Below are positions 46,205 through 55,446 of a stretch of 64,000 bases of DNA, piece after piece. Each line of letters opens with the position of its first letter. Positions within the stretch are counted from its first letter, which is position 1. The notes beneath the pieces are model-generated. The model was not told the DNA's origin, did not search any database, and was given only the letters and a program-made list of their open reading frames with translations. Source of the stretch: Burkholderia sp. Ac-20365 (GTDB lineage Bacteria > Pseudomonadota > Gammaproteobacteria > Burkholderiales > Burkholderiaceae). Position numbers and translations under genes: made by a program. The DNA is taken from positions 558,001 through 622,000 of the forward strand of contig NZ_JAAGPI010000002.1 in the NCBI RefSeq assembly GCF_017104715.1, read 5' to 3'.

Positions 46205-46987
46205 GTGACAGCCCGATTGCAAGGCAAGGTGGCGATTCTCACGGGCGCGGCGAGCGGAATCGGCGAAGCGGTAGCGCGCCGGTACCTCGAGGAGGGCGCG
46301 CGCTGTGTGCTGGTCGATGTGAAACCCGCTGGCGACTTCGCGCATGCGCTGCGCGAAACCGACGCCGACCGCGTGCTGACCATCAGTGCCGACGTCACGA
46401 AGCGTGACGACATTGCGCGCATCGTCAGCCAGACGGTGCAGCGCTTCGGCCAGATCGACATTCTCTTCAACAACGCGGCGCTGTTCGACATGCGCCCGAT
46501 CCTCGACGAATCCTGGGACATCTTCGACACGCTCTTTGCGGTCAACGTGAAGGGCATGTTCTTTCTGATGCAGGCGGTTGCACAGCGGATGGTCGAGCAG
46601 GGACACGGCGGCAAGATCATCAATATGTCGTCGCAGGCGGGACGCCGCGGCGAGGCGCTCGTGTCGCACTACTGCGCGACCAAGGCCGCGGTGCTGAGCT
46701 ACACGCAATCTGCCGCACTGGCGCTTGCGCCGCACAAGATCAACGTCAATGGCATCGCACCGGGCGTCGTCGATACGCCGATGTGGGAGCAGGTCGATGC
46801 GCTCTTCGCACGTTACGAAAACCGGCCGCTGGGCGAGAAGAAGCGTCTCGTCGGTGAAGCGGTGCCGCTGGGCAGGATGGGGCTGCCCGCGGATCTGACG
46901 GGGGCGGCGCTGTTCCTCGCGTCATCGGATGCGGATTACATCACCGCGCAAACCCTGAACGTCGACGGCGGTAACTGGATGAGCTGA
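46205..46987 (+). CDS. Sorbitol (L-iditol) 2-dehydrogenase, SDR family
   Basis: A 260-residue classical short-chain dehydrogenase. Cofactor motif TGAASGIGEAVARRY (NAD-type, with Asp at the end of VLVDV), NNAAL, catalytic Ser in NMSSQAG, and Tyr/Lys in HYCATKAA. It matches the SmoS-type enzymes that oxidise D-sorbitol to fructose. I chose the GTG at 46205 because GGAGA stands 7-11 bases ahead; an ATG at 46142 lacks that. It is the first gene of the transcript followed by the Smo-type ABC transporter genes. The candidate operator at 46136-46147 controls it. Confidence 0.88.
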   Translation: MTARLQGKVAILTGAASGIGEAVARRYLEEGARCVLVDVKPAGDFAHALRETDADRVLTISADVTKRDDIARIVSQTVQRFGQIDILFNNAALFDMRPILDESWDIFDTLFAVNVKGMFFLMQAVAQRMVEQGHGGKIINMSSQAGRRGEALVSHYCATKAAVLSYTQSAALALAPHKINVNGIAPGVVDTPMWEQVDALFARYENRPLGEKKRLVGEAVPLGRMGLPADLTGAALFLASSDADYITAQTLNVDGGNWMS

Positions 46988-47082
46988 CCGTCATTCATTC
47001 ACCGGCATCCGCATTACGGCGCCAGACACACGCACGCGCCGCTCATGTAACAACACGCAAGTACGAATAAAGGAGACAAACG

Positions 47083-48405
47083 ATGAAGCCCACCTGCAAA
47101 CCCGTCCTAAACGTATTTGGCGCCGCGGCGCTCGCATTCGCCGCTGTCAGCGCGAACGCGGCGACCGTGACGATCGCGACGTTGAACAACCCGGACATGA
47201 TCGAGTTGAAGAAGCTGTCGCCGGCCTTCGAGAAAGCGAATCCCGACATCAAGCTCAACTGGGTGATTCTCGAAGAAAACGTGCTGCGTCAGCGCGCGAC
47301 GACGGACATCACGACAGGCAGCGGCCAGTTCGACGTGATGACGATCGGCGCCTATGAAACGCCGCAGTGGGGCAAGCGCGGCTGGCTCACGCCGCTCACG
47401 GGCCTGCCCGCCGATTACGACCTGAACGACGTCGTGAAGACGGCGCGCGACGGCCTGTCGTACAACGGCTCGCTGTATGCGCTGCCGTTCTATGTAGAAA
47501 GCTCGATGACGTATTACCGCAAGGATCTGTTCGCGGCGAAGGGCCTGAAGATGCCCGATAACCCGACCTACGAGCAGATCGCGCAGTTCGCCGACAAGCT
47601 GACGGACAAGGCCAACGGCGTCTACGGTATCTGTCTGCGCGGCAAGGCAGGCTGGGGCGAGAACATGGCCTACGCGACGACGGTGGTGAACACGTTCGGC
47701 GGCCGCTGGTTCGACGAGAAGTGGAACGCGCAACTGACCACGCCCGAATGGAAGAAGGCGATTTCGTTCTACGTCGATCTGCTGAAGAAAGACGGCCCGC
47801 CGGGAGCCAGCTCGAACGGCTTCAATGAAAACCTGACGCTGATGTCGTCGGGCAAATGCGGCATGTGGATCGACGCGACGGTGGCGGCCGGCATGCTGTA
47901 CAACAAGCAGCAATCGCAGATCGCCGACAAGGTCGGTTTTGCCGCTGCGCCGACAGCCGTCACGCCGAAGGGCTCGCACTGGCTGTGGGCGTGGGCGCTC
48001 GCGATTCCGAAGTCGTCGAAGCAGACGGACGCAGCGAAGAAGTTCATCACGTGGGCGACCTCGAAGCAGTACATCGAACTCGTCGCGAAGGATGAAGGTT
48101 GGGCGTCGGTGCCGCCGGGCACGCGTCAGTCGACCTACGCTCGTCCCGAGTACAAGCAGGCTGCGCCGTTCAGCGACTTCGTGCTGAAGGCGATCGAAAC
48201 GGCTGATCCGGATCATCCGACGTTGAAGCCGGTGCCGTACACGGGCGTGCAGTTTGTCGGCATCCCCGAGTTCCAGTCGTTCGGCACGGTGGTCGGTCAG
48301 AGCATTTCGGGTGCTGTGGCCGGTCAGATGACGGTCGATCAGGCGCTGGCAGCCGGCAATGCAACGGCGGATCGCGCCGTCAAGCAGGCTGGTTATCAGA
48401 AGTAA
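47083..48405 (+). CDS. Polyol ABC transporter substrate-binding protein (SmoE type)
   Basis: A 440-residue periplasmic binding protein of the cluster D / family 1 sugar binders. A signal peptide at about 1-26 ends SANAA. Typical blocks are SPAFEKANPDIKLNWVILEENVLRQRATTDITTGSGQFDVMTIGAYETPQWGKRGWL and FVESSMTYYRKDLF-type (here FYVESSMTYYRKDLFAAKG). These closely resemble SmoE-type sorbitol/mannitol binders. AAAGGAG is a strong ribosome binding site. A perfect hairpin lies 105 bp after the stop (48510-48535), before the permease genes. Confidence 0.88.
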   Translation: MKPTCKPVLNVFGAAALAFAAVSANAATVTIATLNNPDMIELKKLSPAFEKANPDIKLNWVILEENVLRQRATTDITTGSGQFDVMTIGAYETPQWGKRGWLTPLTGLPADYDLNDVVKTARDGLSYNGSLYALPFYVESSMTYYRKDLFAAKGLKMPDNPTYEQIAQFADKLTDKANGVYGICLRGKAGWGENMAYATTVVNTFGGRWFDEKWNAQLTTPEWKKAISFYVDLLKKDGPPGASSNGFNENLTLMSSGKCGMWIDATVAAGMLYNKQQSQIADKVGFAAAPTAVTPKGSHWLWAWALAIPKSSKQTDAAKKFITWATSKQYIELVAKDEGWASVPPGTRQSTYARPEYKQAAPFSDFVLKAIETADPDHPTLKPVPYTGVQFVGIPEFQSFGTVVGQSISGAVAGQMTVDQALAAGNATADRAVKQAGYQK

Positions 48406-48509
48406 GGCCTGAAGCTGAAATGGGCACGCCGTCTGCTTGATCCCCTCGCGGGCGGCGTAGCCAAGACCGATACCGCAGCCTCGAAGTAAGCCGGAACCGA
48501 TGGAAAGCG

Positions 48510-48535
48510 CCGGCTGACAGCGCATTGTCAGCCGG
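48510..48535 (+). other. Perfect intercistronic hairpin after the SmoE-type gene
   Basis: CCGGCTGACA (48510-48519) and TGTCAGCCGG (48526-48535) form a 10-bp stem with a 6-nt loop and no U-run, in the 193 bp between binding-protein and permease genes. Such hairpins in ABC operons commonly stabilise the upstream mRNA and allow the binding protein to be made in excess. Confidence 0.7.
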
Positions 48536-48598
48536 ACCCTGGCAGCACAGCGTGCCGCACGCCCCGCGGCCCGCGCACTACCGAAGAGGTGGTCCATC

Positions 48599-49537
48599 AT
48601 GCGTCAACACTTGCGTCTACCCCTCATGCACGCCCATCCCCAAACCGAACACGAGCGCGAAGAGCGCAAGGCCGCGCACGCGCGCTGGCTCGCCATGCCG
48701 TCCGTAGGCGTCCTCGTCTTATGGATGGCGATACCTCTCGCGATGACGATCTGGTTTTCGTTCTCGCGCTACAACCTGCTCAATCCCGACGTAAAGGGAT
48801 TCGCGGGTCTCGATAACTACAAGTTCCTTGCCAGCGACCCGTCCTTCGGCCCGTCGATCCTGCACACGATGCAGCTGATCATCTCGGTGCTGGTGATCAC
48901 GGTGGTCGGCGGCGTGCTGCTGTCGGTGCTGTTCGACCGCAAGTTCTACGGACAGGGCATCGCGCGGCTACTGGCCATCGCACCGTTCTTCGTGATGCCT
49001 ACGGTGAGCGCGCTGATCTGGAAGAACATGATCCTGCACCCGGTGTACGGGCTGATCGCGCAAGGCATGCGCGCGATGGGCATGACGCCGATCGACTGGT
49101 TCGCGGACTATCCGTTGATCGCGGTGATCATCATCGTGTCGTGGCAGTGGCTGCCGTTCGCGTTCCTGATTCTGTTCACGGCGATCCAGTCGCTCGATCA
49201 GGAACAGAAGGAAGCCGCGAAGATCGACGGTGCCGGTCCGTTCGCGATGTTCTTCTTCATCACGTTGCCGCACCTGAAACGCGCGATCGCCGTGGTCGTG
49301 ATGATGGAAACCATTTTCCTGCTGTCGATCTTCGCTGAAATCTACACGACGACGGGCGGCGGTCCGGGCAACGCGACCACCAATCTGTCGTACCTGATCT
49401 ACGCGCTCGGCCTGCAACAGTTCGACGTCGGTCTGGCATCGGCGGGCGGGATTCTCGCTGTGGTGCTCGCGAATATCGTGTCGTTCTTCCTCGTGCGCAT
49501 GCTCGCGAAGAACCTGAAAGGGGAGTACGAAAAATGA
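48599..49537 (+). CDS. Polyol ABC transporter permease (SmoF type)
   Basis: A 312-residue MalF-like inner-membrane permease with six expected helices, beginning after a hydrophilic N-terminus (WLAMPSVGVLVLWMAIPLAMTIWFSFSRYNLL). The conserved cytoplasmic EAA loop is EAAKIDGAGPFAMFFFITLPHLKRAI, which docks to the ATPase. Two starts are possible (48599 or 48626); I took the first, with GAGG upstream. The stop overlaps the next permease start by 4 bp (ATGA). It imports sorbitol/mannitol-type polyols together with its partner. Confidence 0.9.
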   Translation: MRQHLRLPLMHAHPQTEHEREERKAAHARWLAMPSVGVLVLWMAIPLAMTIWFSFSRYNLLNPDVKGFAGLDNYKFLASDPSFGPSILHTMQLIISVLVITVVGGVLLSVLFDRKFYGQGIARLLAIAPFFVMPTVSALIWKNMILHPVYGLIAQGMRAMGMTPIDWFADYPLIAVIIIVSWQWLPFAFLILFTAIQSLDQEQKEAAKIDGAGPFAMFFFITLPHLKRAIAVVVMMETIFLLSIFAEIYTTTGGGPGNATTNLSYLIYALGLQQFDVGLASAGGILAVVLANIVSFFLVRMLAKNLKGEYEK

Positions 49538-50400
49538 GCCAGGTTGCCGCTTCACCTGTTACGACCCAAGTGTCGAAGGCCGATTCGCCGTTTGCCATGA
49601 TCCGGCGCGCGATTCCCGGCGTCCTTGCTTGGCTGATCGCGCTGCTGCTGTTCTTCCCGATCTTCTGGATGACGATCACGGCATTCAAGACGGAGCAGCA
49701 GGCCTACGCGTCGTCGCTGTTTTTCATGCCGACGCTGGAGAGCTTCCGCGAAGTATTCGCGCGCAGCAATTACTTCGGCTTCGCGTGGAACTCGATCCTG
49801 ATCTCGGTCGGCGTCACGCTGCTGTGCCTGATTCTCGCCGTGCCGTGCGCGTACGCGATGGCGTTCTTCCCGACCCGACGCACGCAGAAAGTGCTGCTGT
49901 GGATGCTGTCGACGAAGATGATGCCGTCCGTCGGCGTGCTGGTGCCGATCTATCTGCTGTGGAAGAACAGTGGTCTGCTCGACACCGTCAGCGGTCTGGT
50001 GATCGTCTACACGCTGATCAATCTGCCTATCGCCGTGTGGATGTCGTTCACGTATTTCGCGGAAATTCCGCGCGACATTCTCGAAGCAGGGCGCATCGAC
50101 GGCGCGGCGACGTGGCAGGAAATCGTCTATCTGCTGATGCCGATGTCGCTGCCGGGGCTCGCATCGACGGCGCTGCTGCTCGTGATCCTGTCGTGGAACG
50201 AAGCGTTCTGGAGCATCAACCTGTCCAGTTCGAACGCTGCGCCGCTGACGGTGTTCATCGCGTCGTATTCGAGTCCCGAAGGCCTGTTCTGGGCGAAGCT
50301 GTCGGCGGCGTCGCTGCTGGCCGTCGCGCCGATCCTGATCGTCGGCTGGGTATCGCAGAAACAGCTGGTGCGCGGCCTTACCTTCGGGGCGGTCAAGTGA
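49534..50400 (+). CDS. Polyol ABC transporter permease (SmoG type)
   Basis: A 288-residue MalG-like permease with six expected helices, starting PGVLAWLIALLLFFPIFWMTITAFKTEQQAYA. Its EAA loop is EAGRIDGAATWQEIVYLLMPMSLPGLAS. The ATG overlaps the SmoF-type stop, and its own stop overlaps the GTG start of the HAD gene (GTGA). The chain of overlaps shows tight translational coupling through the operon. Confidence 0.92.
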   Translation: MSQVAASPVTTQVSKADSPFAMIRRAIPGVLAWLIALLLFFPIFWMTITAFKTEQQAYASSLFFMPTLESFREVFARSNYFGFAWNSILISVGVTLLCLILAVPCAYAMAFFPTRRTQKVLLWMLSTKMMPSVGVLVPIYLLWKNSGLLDTVSGLVIVYTLINLPIAVWMSFTYFAEIPRDILEAGRIDGAATWQEIVYLLMPMSLPGLASTALLLVILSWNEAFWSINLSSSNAAPLTVFIASYSSPEGLFWAKLSAASLLAVAPILIVGWVSQKQLVRGLTFGAVK

Positions 50401-51092
50401 CGGAGATCAGAACGGAAGCGAACCGCGCGCTGATCTGCGACTGCGACGGCGTGCTGATCGACAGCGAAGCGGTTGCCGCCGCGGTGCTCGTCGAGCAGCT
50501 GGAGGCGCGCTGGCCCGGCGCCGACGTCGCGCCCGTCGTGATGCCGTTGCTCGGCCTGCGCACGGAACGCGTGCTGCAAGGCGCGGCTTCGGCGCTCGGC
50601 AAGACGCTGACAGACGAAGACATCGACGCGATTCGACTGACGGTCGGCGCGTCGGCGATCAAGGCGCCGATGGTCAAAGGCATCGATACGGCGCTCGCGC
50701 AGATCCCGCTGAAGAAGGCCTGTGCGAGCAACAGCGATCACGGCTATGTCGAAGCGGTGCTCAAGCGCACGGGCCTCGACAGGTTCTTCGGCAACCGGCT
50801 CTTCTGTGCGGATACCGTCGAGGCGCCGAAGCCCGCGCCCGATGTGTATCTCGCCGCTGCGCGCGCGCTCGGCGTCAACCCGGACGCGTGCCTCGTGATC
50901 GAAGACAGCGTCGCGGGCGTGACGGCGGCAACATCGGCGGGTATGACGGTGTATGGATTTATCGGCGGCGGCCATGCGAGCGACGAGCAGGTCGGCACGC
51001 TGCGCAGTCTGGGCGCGCAACACGTATTCGACGACATGAAGCACTTGCCGGAACTGGTCGCGCGATGGTTGCAACGCGTGACGGTGGCGTGA
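50397..51092 (+). CDS. HAD-family sugar phosphatase of the polyol operon
   Basis: A 231-residue HAD-superfamily hydrolase. Motif I is ICDCDGVLIDSEA (nucleophile Asp and acid/base Asp), motif II a Ser in KACASNSDH, motif III the Lys in EAPKPAPDVYLAAA, and motif IV VIEDSVAGVTAA. The cap insertion after motif I is of the beta-phosphoglucomutase-like type. The start is GTG at 50397, overlapping the permease stop; the frame is open far upstream through the permease gene, but that part is antiphase noise. Its place in the transporter operon suggests dephosphorylation of a polyol or sugar phosphate, either as a pathway step or to prevent toxicity. Confidence 0.9.
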   Translation: MTEIRTEANRALICDCDGVLIDSEAVAAAVLVEQLEARWPGADVAPVVMPLLGLRTERVLQGAASALGKTLTDEDIDAIRLTVGASAIKAPMVKGIDTALAQIPLKKACASNSDHGYVEAVLKRTGLDRFFGNRLFCADTVEAPKPAPDVYLAAARALGVNPDACLVIEDSVAGVTAATSAGMTVYGFIGGGHASDEQVGTLRSLGAQHVFDDMKHLPELVARWLQRVTVA

Positions 51093-51144
51093 AGCCAGCG
51101 GCGAAACGATTAACGTAAGTGGAAATTCGCACTATCGTGCATGG

Positions 51145-51178
51145 GACCCAGGTAAGCGCTAAAGCGCCAACCCGGGTC
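51145..51178 (+). other. Intercistronic hairpin before the ATPase gene
   Basis: GACCCAGGT (51145-51153) pairs with ACCCGGGTC (51170-51178) with one mismatch around a 16-nt loop that itself contains AAGCGCT and AAAGCGCC. It lies 18 bases before the ATPase start, in the 103-bp gap after the HAD gene, and could modulate expression or RNA decay. Confidence 0.45.
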
Positions 51179-51195
51179 GACACAGGAGACACATC

Positions 51196-52305
51196 ATGGC
51201 AAGCGTAACGCTACGCAACATCAGAAAGGCCTACGACGACACCGAGGTGATGCGCAACATCAACCTCGACATTCAGGACGGCGAGTTCGTCGTGTTCGTG
51301 GGCCCAAGCGGCTGCGGCAAGTCCACGCTGATGCGGATGATTGCCGGCCTCGAAGACATCTCGGGCGGCGACCTGAACATCGACGGCACGCGCATGAACG
51401 ACGTGCCGCCCGCCAAGCGCGGCATCGCGATGGTGTTCCAGTCGTACGCGCTGTATCCGCACATGACGCTGTACGACAACATGGCGTTCGGCCTGAAGCT
51501 CGCGGGCACGAAGAAGCCGGAGATCGACGCCGCCGTGCGCAACGCCGCGAAGATCCTGCATATCGATCACCTGCTCGAACGCAAGCCGAAGCAGCTGTCG
51601 GGCGGTCAGCGTCAGCGCGTGGCGATCGGTCGCGCGATCACGCGCAAGCCGAAGGTGTTCCTGTTCGACGAGCCGCTGTCGAATCTCGACGCCGCGCTGC
51701 GCGTGAAGATGCGCCTCGAATTCGCGCGCCTGCACGACGAACTGAAGACGACGATGATCTACGTGACGCACGATCAGGTCGAAGCAATGACGCTCGCGGA
51801 CAAGATCGTCGTGTTGTCGGCGGGCAATCTGGAGCAGGTCGGCAGCCCGAACACGCTGTATCACGCGCCGGCGAACCGCTTCGTCGCGGGCTTTATCGGC
51901 TCGCCGAAGATGAACTTCCTCGAAGGCGTCGTGCAGTCGGTGTCGGCGACGGGCGTGCTCGTGAAGTACGAAACGGGCGAGACGCAACTCGCGCTGGTCG
52001 AGCCGGGCCGCGCGAAAGAGGGCGACAAGGTGACGGTCGGCATTCGTCCGGAGCATCTGCATATCGACATGCCCGACTATGGCGTGTCGGCGCGCATCAT
52101 GGCTATCGAGTCGCTCGGCGATGCGGCGTATCTGTACGCCGAAAGCAGCGTCGCGCCGGATGGTTTGATCGCGCGCATTCCGCCGCTCGAACGGCATGAG
52201 AAGGGCGCGACGATCCGTGTCGGCGCGTCGCCCGATCATTGCCATCTGTTCGACAGCGACGGGCAGGCGTTCCAGCGCAAGATCGTCGAAGTGCTCGCGG
52301 CCTGA
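51196..52305 (+). CDS. Polyol ABC transporter ATP-binding protein (SmoK/MalK type)
   Basis: A 369-residue MalK/UgpC-like ATPase. Walker A GPSGCGKST (36-44), Q-loop VFQSYALYPHMT, signature LSGGQRQRVAIGRAI, Walker B VFLFDEPLSNLD and switch His in YVTHDQVEAMTL. The C-terminal regulatory OB-fold domain (about 240-369) contains VGIRPEHLHI. AGGAGA precedes the ATG. It energises the SmoE/F/G-type importer upstream. It is the last gene of the sorbitol operon. Confidence 0.92.
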   Translation: MASVTLRNIRKAYDDTEVMRNINLDIQDGEFVVFVGPSGCGKSTLMRMIAGLEDISGGDLNIDGTRMNDVPPAKRGIAMVFQSYALYPHMTLYDNMAFGLKLAGTKKPEIDAAVRNAAKILHIDHLLERKPKQLSGGQRQRVAIGRAITRKPKVFLFDEPLSNLDAALRVKMRLEFARLHDELKTTMIYVTHDQVEAMTLADKIVVLSAGNLEQVGSPNTLYHAPANRFVAGFIGSPKMNFLEGVVQSVSATGVLVKYETGETQLALVEPGRAKEGDKVTVGIRPEHLHIDMPDYGVSARIMAIESLGDAAYLYAESSVAPDGLIARIPPLERHEKGATIRVGASPDHCHLFDSDGQAFQRKIVEVLAA

Positions 52306-52545
52306 TCTGCCATCACTTGGCTTCACCGACGCCGTTACCGTTCTGCTAACGGCGTTTTGCTTTTGGCAGACTCGGATTTGTCCGATTTGTCGGCGTCGTG
52401 CGGGTTATCAAAATTGTGCACCGTCTGACGGGGCGCGGCCCGCCTGGCTTGTGTGGCGCGTTCTGTCGGTTCTTCGTCCATCGCGCCATCGACGTGCTTC
52501 CTGTCTGGATAGCGCGTGCATCGGCGTCGAACGATTCGAGACGCC

Positions 52546-54312
52546 ATGCACAACCCTTCCATCTCCACTACACCTTCCTTCGATGATGCTTTGGCGCTTC
52601 ATCGCGCCGCTCAGTTCGAACACGCCGAACAGGCCTATCGCGCGATTCTCGACGCGCAGCCTGGCGATACGAAAGCGCGCTATATGCTCGGCGTGCTGTA
52701 TCTGCAACGGCCCGATGTCGGGCGTGCGATCGAATGTTTCGACGCGGTGCTCGCGCTCACACCCGATGACGCCGATTGCCTGAACGATCGCGGTATCGCG
52801 GCCCTTGCCGTCAACGATAACGATAGCGCCGCGCGCTTCTTCCGTCGCGCGACCGGATGCGCGCCGCACGATGCGCTTGCCCACTGCAATCTCGGCAAGG
52901 CACTACGGCGACTTGGCAGGCACGAGGACGCGCTGTGTGCCTTCCAGCAGGCGCTGGCACTGGAAAGCGGCTATCTCGAAGCCGCGCTCGGCGCCGCCGA
53001 TACGCTTGAAGCATTAGAGCGACCGACGGAAGCACTCGCTGTCTATCAGCACGCCGCGACCCTCGATCCAGACGACGCGCGCGTGCTGCCCGGTCTGGGC
53101 AAAACGCTCAATGCCGTGCATCTTCATGCCGAAGCCGCCGAATGTTACGAGCGTCTGCTGCAACGTGAACCTGCGAACCTGCAGGCGCTGTTCGGCATCG
53201 CGTTCGCAACCGACGCGCAATTGAAATTCGACGAAGCGCTCTGCTGGTACAACCGCGCGCTGGAAGTCGCACCGGGTTCGTCGACGCTGCACAACAACGT
53301 CGCGTTCACGCTGACCTGTCTGTCGCGCTACGACGAAGCGGATCAGCATCTGCGGCGCGCACTCGAACTCACGCCCGGCCTCGCCAATGCACGCAAACTG
53401 CTCGGCATGTCCGAACTGCGGCGCGGCAACTATCGGCAAGGTTGGGAATACTACGACGATCGCAAGCTCACGCCGTCGGGTATGCGCGAATACGGACCTC
53501 TCGACATTCCCGAATGGCAGGGCGAGCCGCTCGACGGCAAACGCTTTCTGCTGGCGCGCGAGCAGGGCGCAGGCGATCAGTTGCAGTTCGTTCGCTATGC
53601 CGGTGTGCTGCACGATCTCGGCGCAACCGTCGATGTCTGGACGAGTAAAGAACTCGCACCGCTTTTCAGGCGCGCACGTGGCGTGCACAACGTGCTGACG
53701 GAGCCGCCCGGAGCGAGCACTTACGATTACTACTGCCGAGTGATGAGCGTGCCGCGATGGCTCTCAAATGAAACGATTCCCTGCGACGTGCCTTATCTAT
53801 CCGTGGATGAAGCGCAAACAGAAGCATGGCGTGCGCGACTCGAGCAGGCTGCGGGTTCAAAAAAGAAAATCGGGCTTGTCTGGGCCGGCAATCCGGATCA
53901 TTACCTCGACGTGTACCGTTCGGCGCCGCTTGCAGTACTCGAACCGCTCGCGTCCGTTCAAGGCCTCGCGTGGTTCGCGTTGCAGATGGGCGCGGCCGAG
54001 TCGCAACTCGATGGCCTGGCGCATCACTGGCCGATCTGCGCGCTGGGTCAATTGCTCGACAGCTTCGATGCGACGGCGGCGGTGATCGATGCGCTCGATC
54101 TCGTGATTACCGTCGATACGTCCGTCGCGCATCTGGCGGGTGCGCTCGGCAAGCCGGTGTGGGTGATGCTGCCGAAACAGGCCGACTGGCGCTGGATGCT
54201 GTCGGGCGATACGAGCCCGTGGTATCCGACAGCGCGCCTTTTCAGGCAGCAGGTACTGGGCGACTGGACGTCCGCTATAGAAGCGATGCGCAGCGCGCTG
54301 GAAGCGCTATAA
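52546..54312 (+). CDS. TPR-repeat glycosyltransferase-like protein
   Basis: A 588-residue protein. The first 300 residues are consecutive tetratricopeptide repeats (ALHRAAQFEHAEQAYRAILDAQPGDTKARYMLG and at least six further units with the A-x-x-x-Y/F pattern). The C-terminal 260 residues have a heptosyltransferase-like GT-B half: REQGAGDQLQFVRYAGVLHDLGA, KIGLVWAGNPDH, DLVITVDTSVAHLAGALGKPVWVMLP and DTSPWYPTARLFRQ. This combination occurs in protein- or surface-glycan-modifying enzymes; no acceptor is evident. It sits between the polyol ATPase and the SorC regulator, an odd place functionally. Start ATG 52546; 52516 is possible. Confidence 0.85.
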   Translation: MHNPSISTTPSFDDALALHRAAQFEHAEQAYRAILDAQPGDTKARYMLGVLYLQRPDVGRAIECFDAVLALTPDDADCLNDRGIAALAVNDNDSAARFFRRATGCAPHDALAHCNLGKALRRLGRHEDALCAFQQALALESGYLEAALGAADTLEALERPTEALAVYQHAATLDPDDARVLPGLGKTLNAVHLHAEAAECYERLLQREPANLQALFGIAFATDAQLKFDEALCWYNRALEVAPGSSTLHNNVAFTLTCLSRYDEADQHLRRALELTPGLANARKLLGMSELRRGNYRQGWEYYDDRKLTPSGMREYGPLDIPEWQGEPLDGKRFLLAREQGAGDQLQFVRYAGVLHDLGATVDVWTSKELAPLFRRARGVHNVLTEPPGASTYDYYCRVMSVPRWLSNETIPCDVPYLSVDEAQTEAWRARLEQAAGSKKKIGLVWAGNPDHYLDVYRSAPLAVLEPLASVQGLAWFALQMGAAESQLDGLAHHWPICALGQLLDSFDATAAVIDALDLVITVDTSVAHLAGALGKPVWVMLPKQADWRWMLSGDTSPWYPTARLFRQQVLGDWTSAIEAMRSALEAL

Positions 54313-54327
54313 GCGGTTTCCAGCGCG
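54294..54327. terminator. Hairpin spanning the ends of convergent genes
   Basis: CGCGCTGGAA (54294-54303) and TTCCAGCGCG (54318-54327) form a perfect 10-bp stem around 14 bases that include the stop codon of the TPR-glycosyltransferase gene, 9 bp from the stop of the SorC-type gene. There is no U-run on either side. Confidence 0.5.
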
Positions 54328-54335
54328 AGCAGTTG

Positions 54336-55313
54336 CTAGCCGCGCGACGATGTCAAAGGCGTGGCGTCGTGATTCAGTGCAGCGCGCGCGCACAGTTCGT
54401 CGGTCACGAGTCCCGACAGCCAGCCGCCTTTCAGCGCAGCGATCACCGCATTGCGCTTGCGCTCGCCGCCCGCGAAGCCAATCACCGGGCGTTTGGGCGG
54501 CGAATCGAGCCGCAAGCTCGTCACGCGGCGGCCCGTCGGCGATTCGACGCGTGCGCCGCTCGAATCGATCGGCAGGCCGAGCAGTTCCGCCACCGCGCCG
54601 AGCGACACCAGTTCCTCCACTTCATCCGACGTGATGAAGCCGTCTTCATGCAGCGGGCAATGCAGCCCGATATTGCCGATCCCGACGAACGCCACATCCG
54701 CCTCGCCCGACAGCGACTCGACGATCCGGTACAGCCGGTGATTGCACCATTGCGCGCGTTCGGCTTCGCTATCCGCGAGCAACGGCGCGGGTAGCAGGAA
54801 GTGCTTGCCGCCCGTCTTTTCGGAGATGTGCAGCGCGACGTCGTAGCGGTTCGACGAACCGTCCTGCGCGATCGCGCCGACCATCGATACCAGCCGATGC
54901 TGCGGCCGCTCCAGTTGCCCGACCTGATCGACGACAGCCTTCAGCGTACGGCCGCTGCTTACGGCGACGACCATCGGCTTTTCTTCGCCCAGGTACCGCT
55001 CCATCACCTGCGCGCCTGCGACGGCGAGCTTGCGGTCGATTTCCTCGGGCTTGTCGTTGTCGACGGGGACGACTTCACACATCGACAGGCCGAAGCGCTT
55101 CGACAGCTGATCGGCGAGCGACAGACAATCCGCCAGCCGATGATCGACGCGCACGCGAATCAGGTTCTTCTCGACGGCGAACGCGACGAGCCGCTGTGCG
55201 ACGGGCCGCGACACCTGCAATTTTTCCGCGATCTCGTTCTGCGTATTGCCGGCGACGTAATAGAGCCAGGCGGCGCGGGTCGCGAGATCGAGCTTTTCAG
55301 TGGACTTGGGCAC
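54336..55313 (-). CDS. SorC/DeoR-family sugar-binding transcriptional regulator (SmoC type)
   Basis: A 325-residue regulator. An N-terminal helix-turn-helix (about 5-55: LDLATRAAWLYYVAGNTQNEIAEKLQVSRPVAQRLVAFAVEKNLIRV) is joined to a SorC-type sugar-phosphate-binding domain with VVAVSSGRTLKAVVDQVG, VSMVGAIAQDGSSNRYDVALHISEKTGG and VIGFAGGERKRNAVIAAL. It resembles SmoC-type regulators of sorbitol/mannitol regulons. I chose the GTG at 55311-55313, where the family begins (PKSTEKLDL); a TTG at 55355 would add 14 residues. The repeated GAGCAWTTGCTC sites in the cluster are its likely operators. Confidence 0.88.
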   Translation of the reverse strand: MPKSTEKLDLATRAAWLYYVAGNTQNEIAEKLQVSRPVAQRLVAFAVEKNLIRVRVDHRLADCLSLADQLSKRFGLSMCEVVPVDNDKPEEIDRKLAVAGAQVMERYLGEEKPMVVAVSSGRTLKAVVDQVGQLERPQHRLVSMVGAIAQDGSSNRYDVALHISEKTGGKHFLLPAPLLADSEAERAQWCNHRLYRIVESLSGEADVAFVGIGNIGLHCPLHEDGFITSDEVEELVSLGAVAELLGLPIDSSGARVESPTGRRVTSLRLDSPPKRPVIGFAGGERKRNAVIAALKGGWLSGLVTDELCARAALNHDATPLTSSRG

Positions 55314-55446
55314 GATGGTGTCGTTCTGTATGGCGCTAATGCCTAATGCGCACAACGTCGATGTGTCGCCAGGAAGCTCACCTGGAGCGTTCTGGCGCGC
55401 TGCATGCCGTGGACATTCATCGCAGTCTGCACGGTTGTTCCGGCGT

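Noticed and set aside
49629..51092. Possible fusion of an upstream domain to the HAD phosphatase (487-codon frame)
   Set aside because: The upstream part is out of phase with the clear permease gene and Arg/Asp-rich. The GTG overlapping the permease stop is a natural start.
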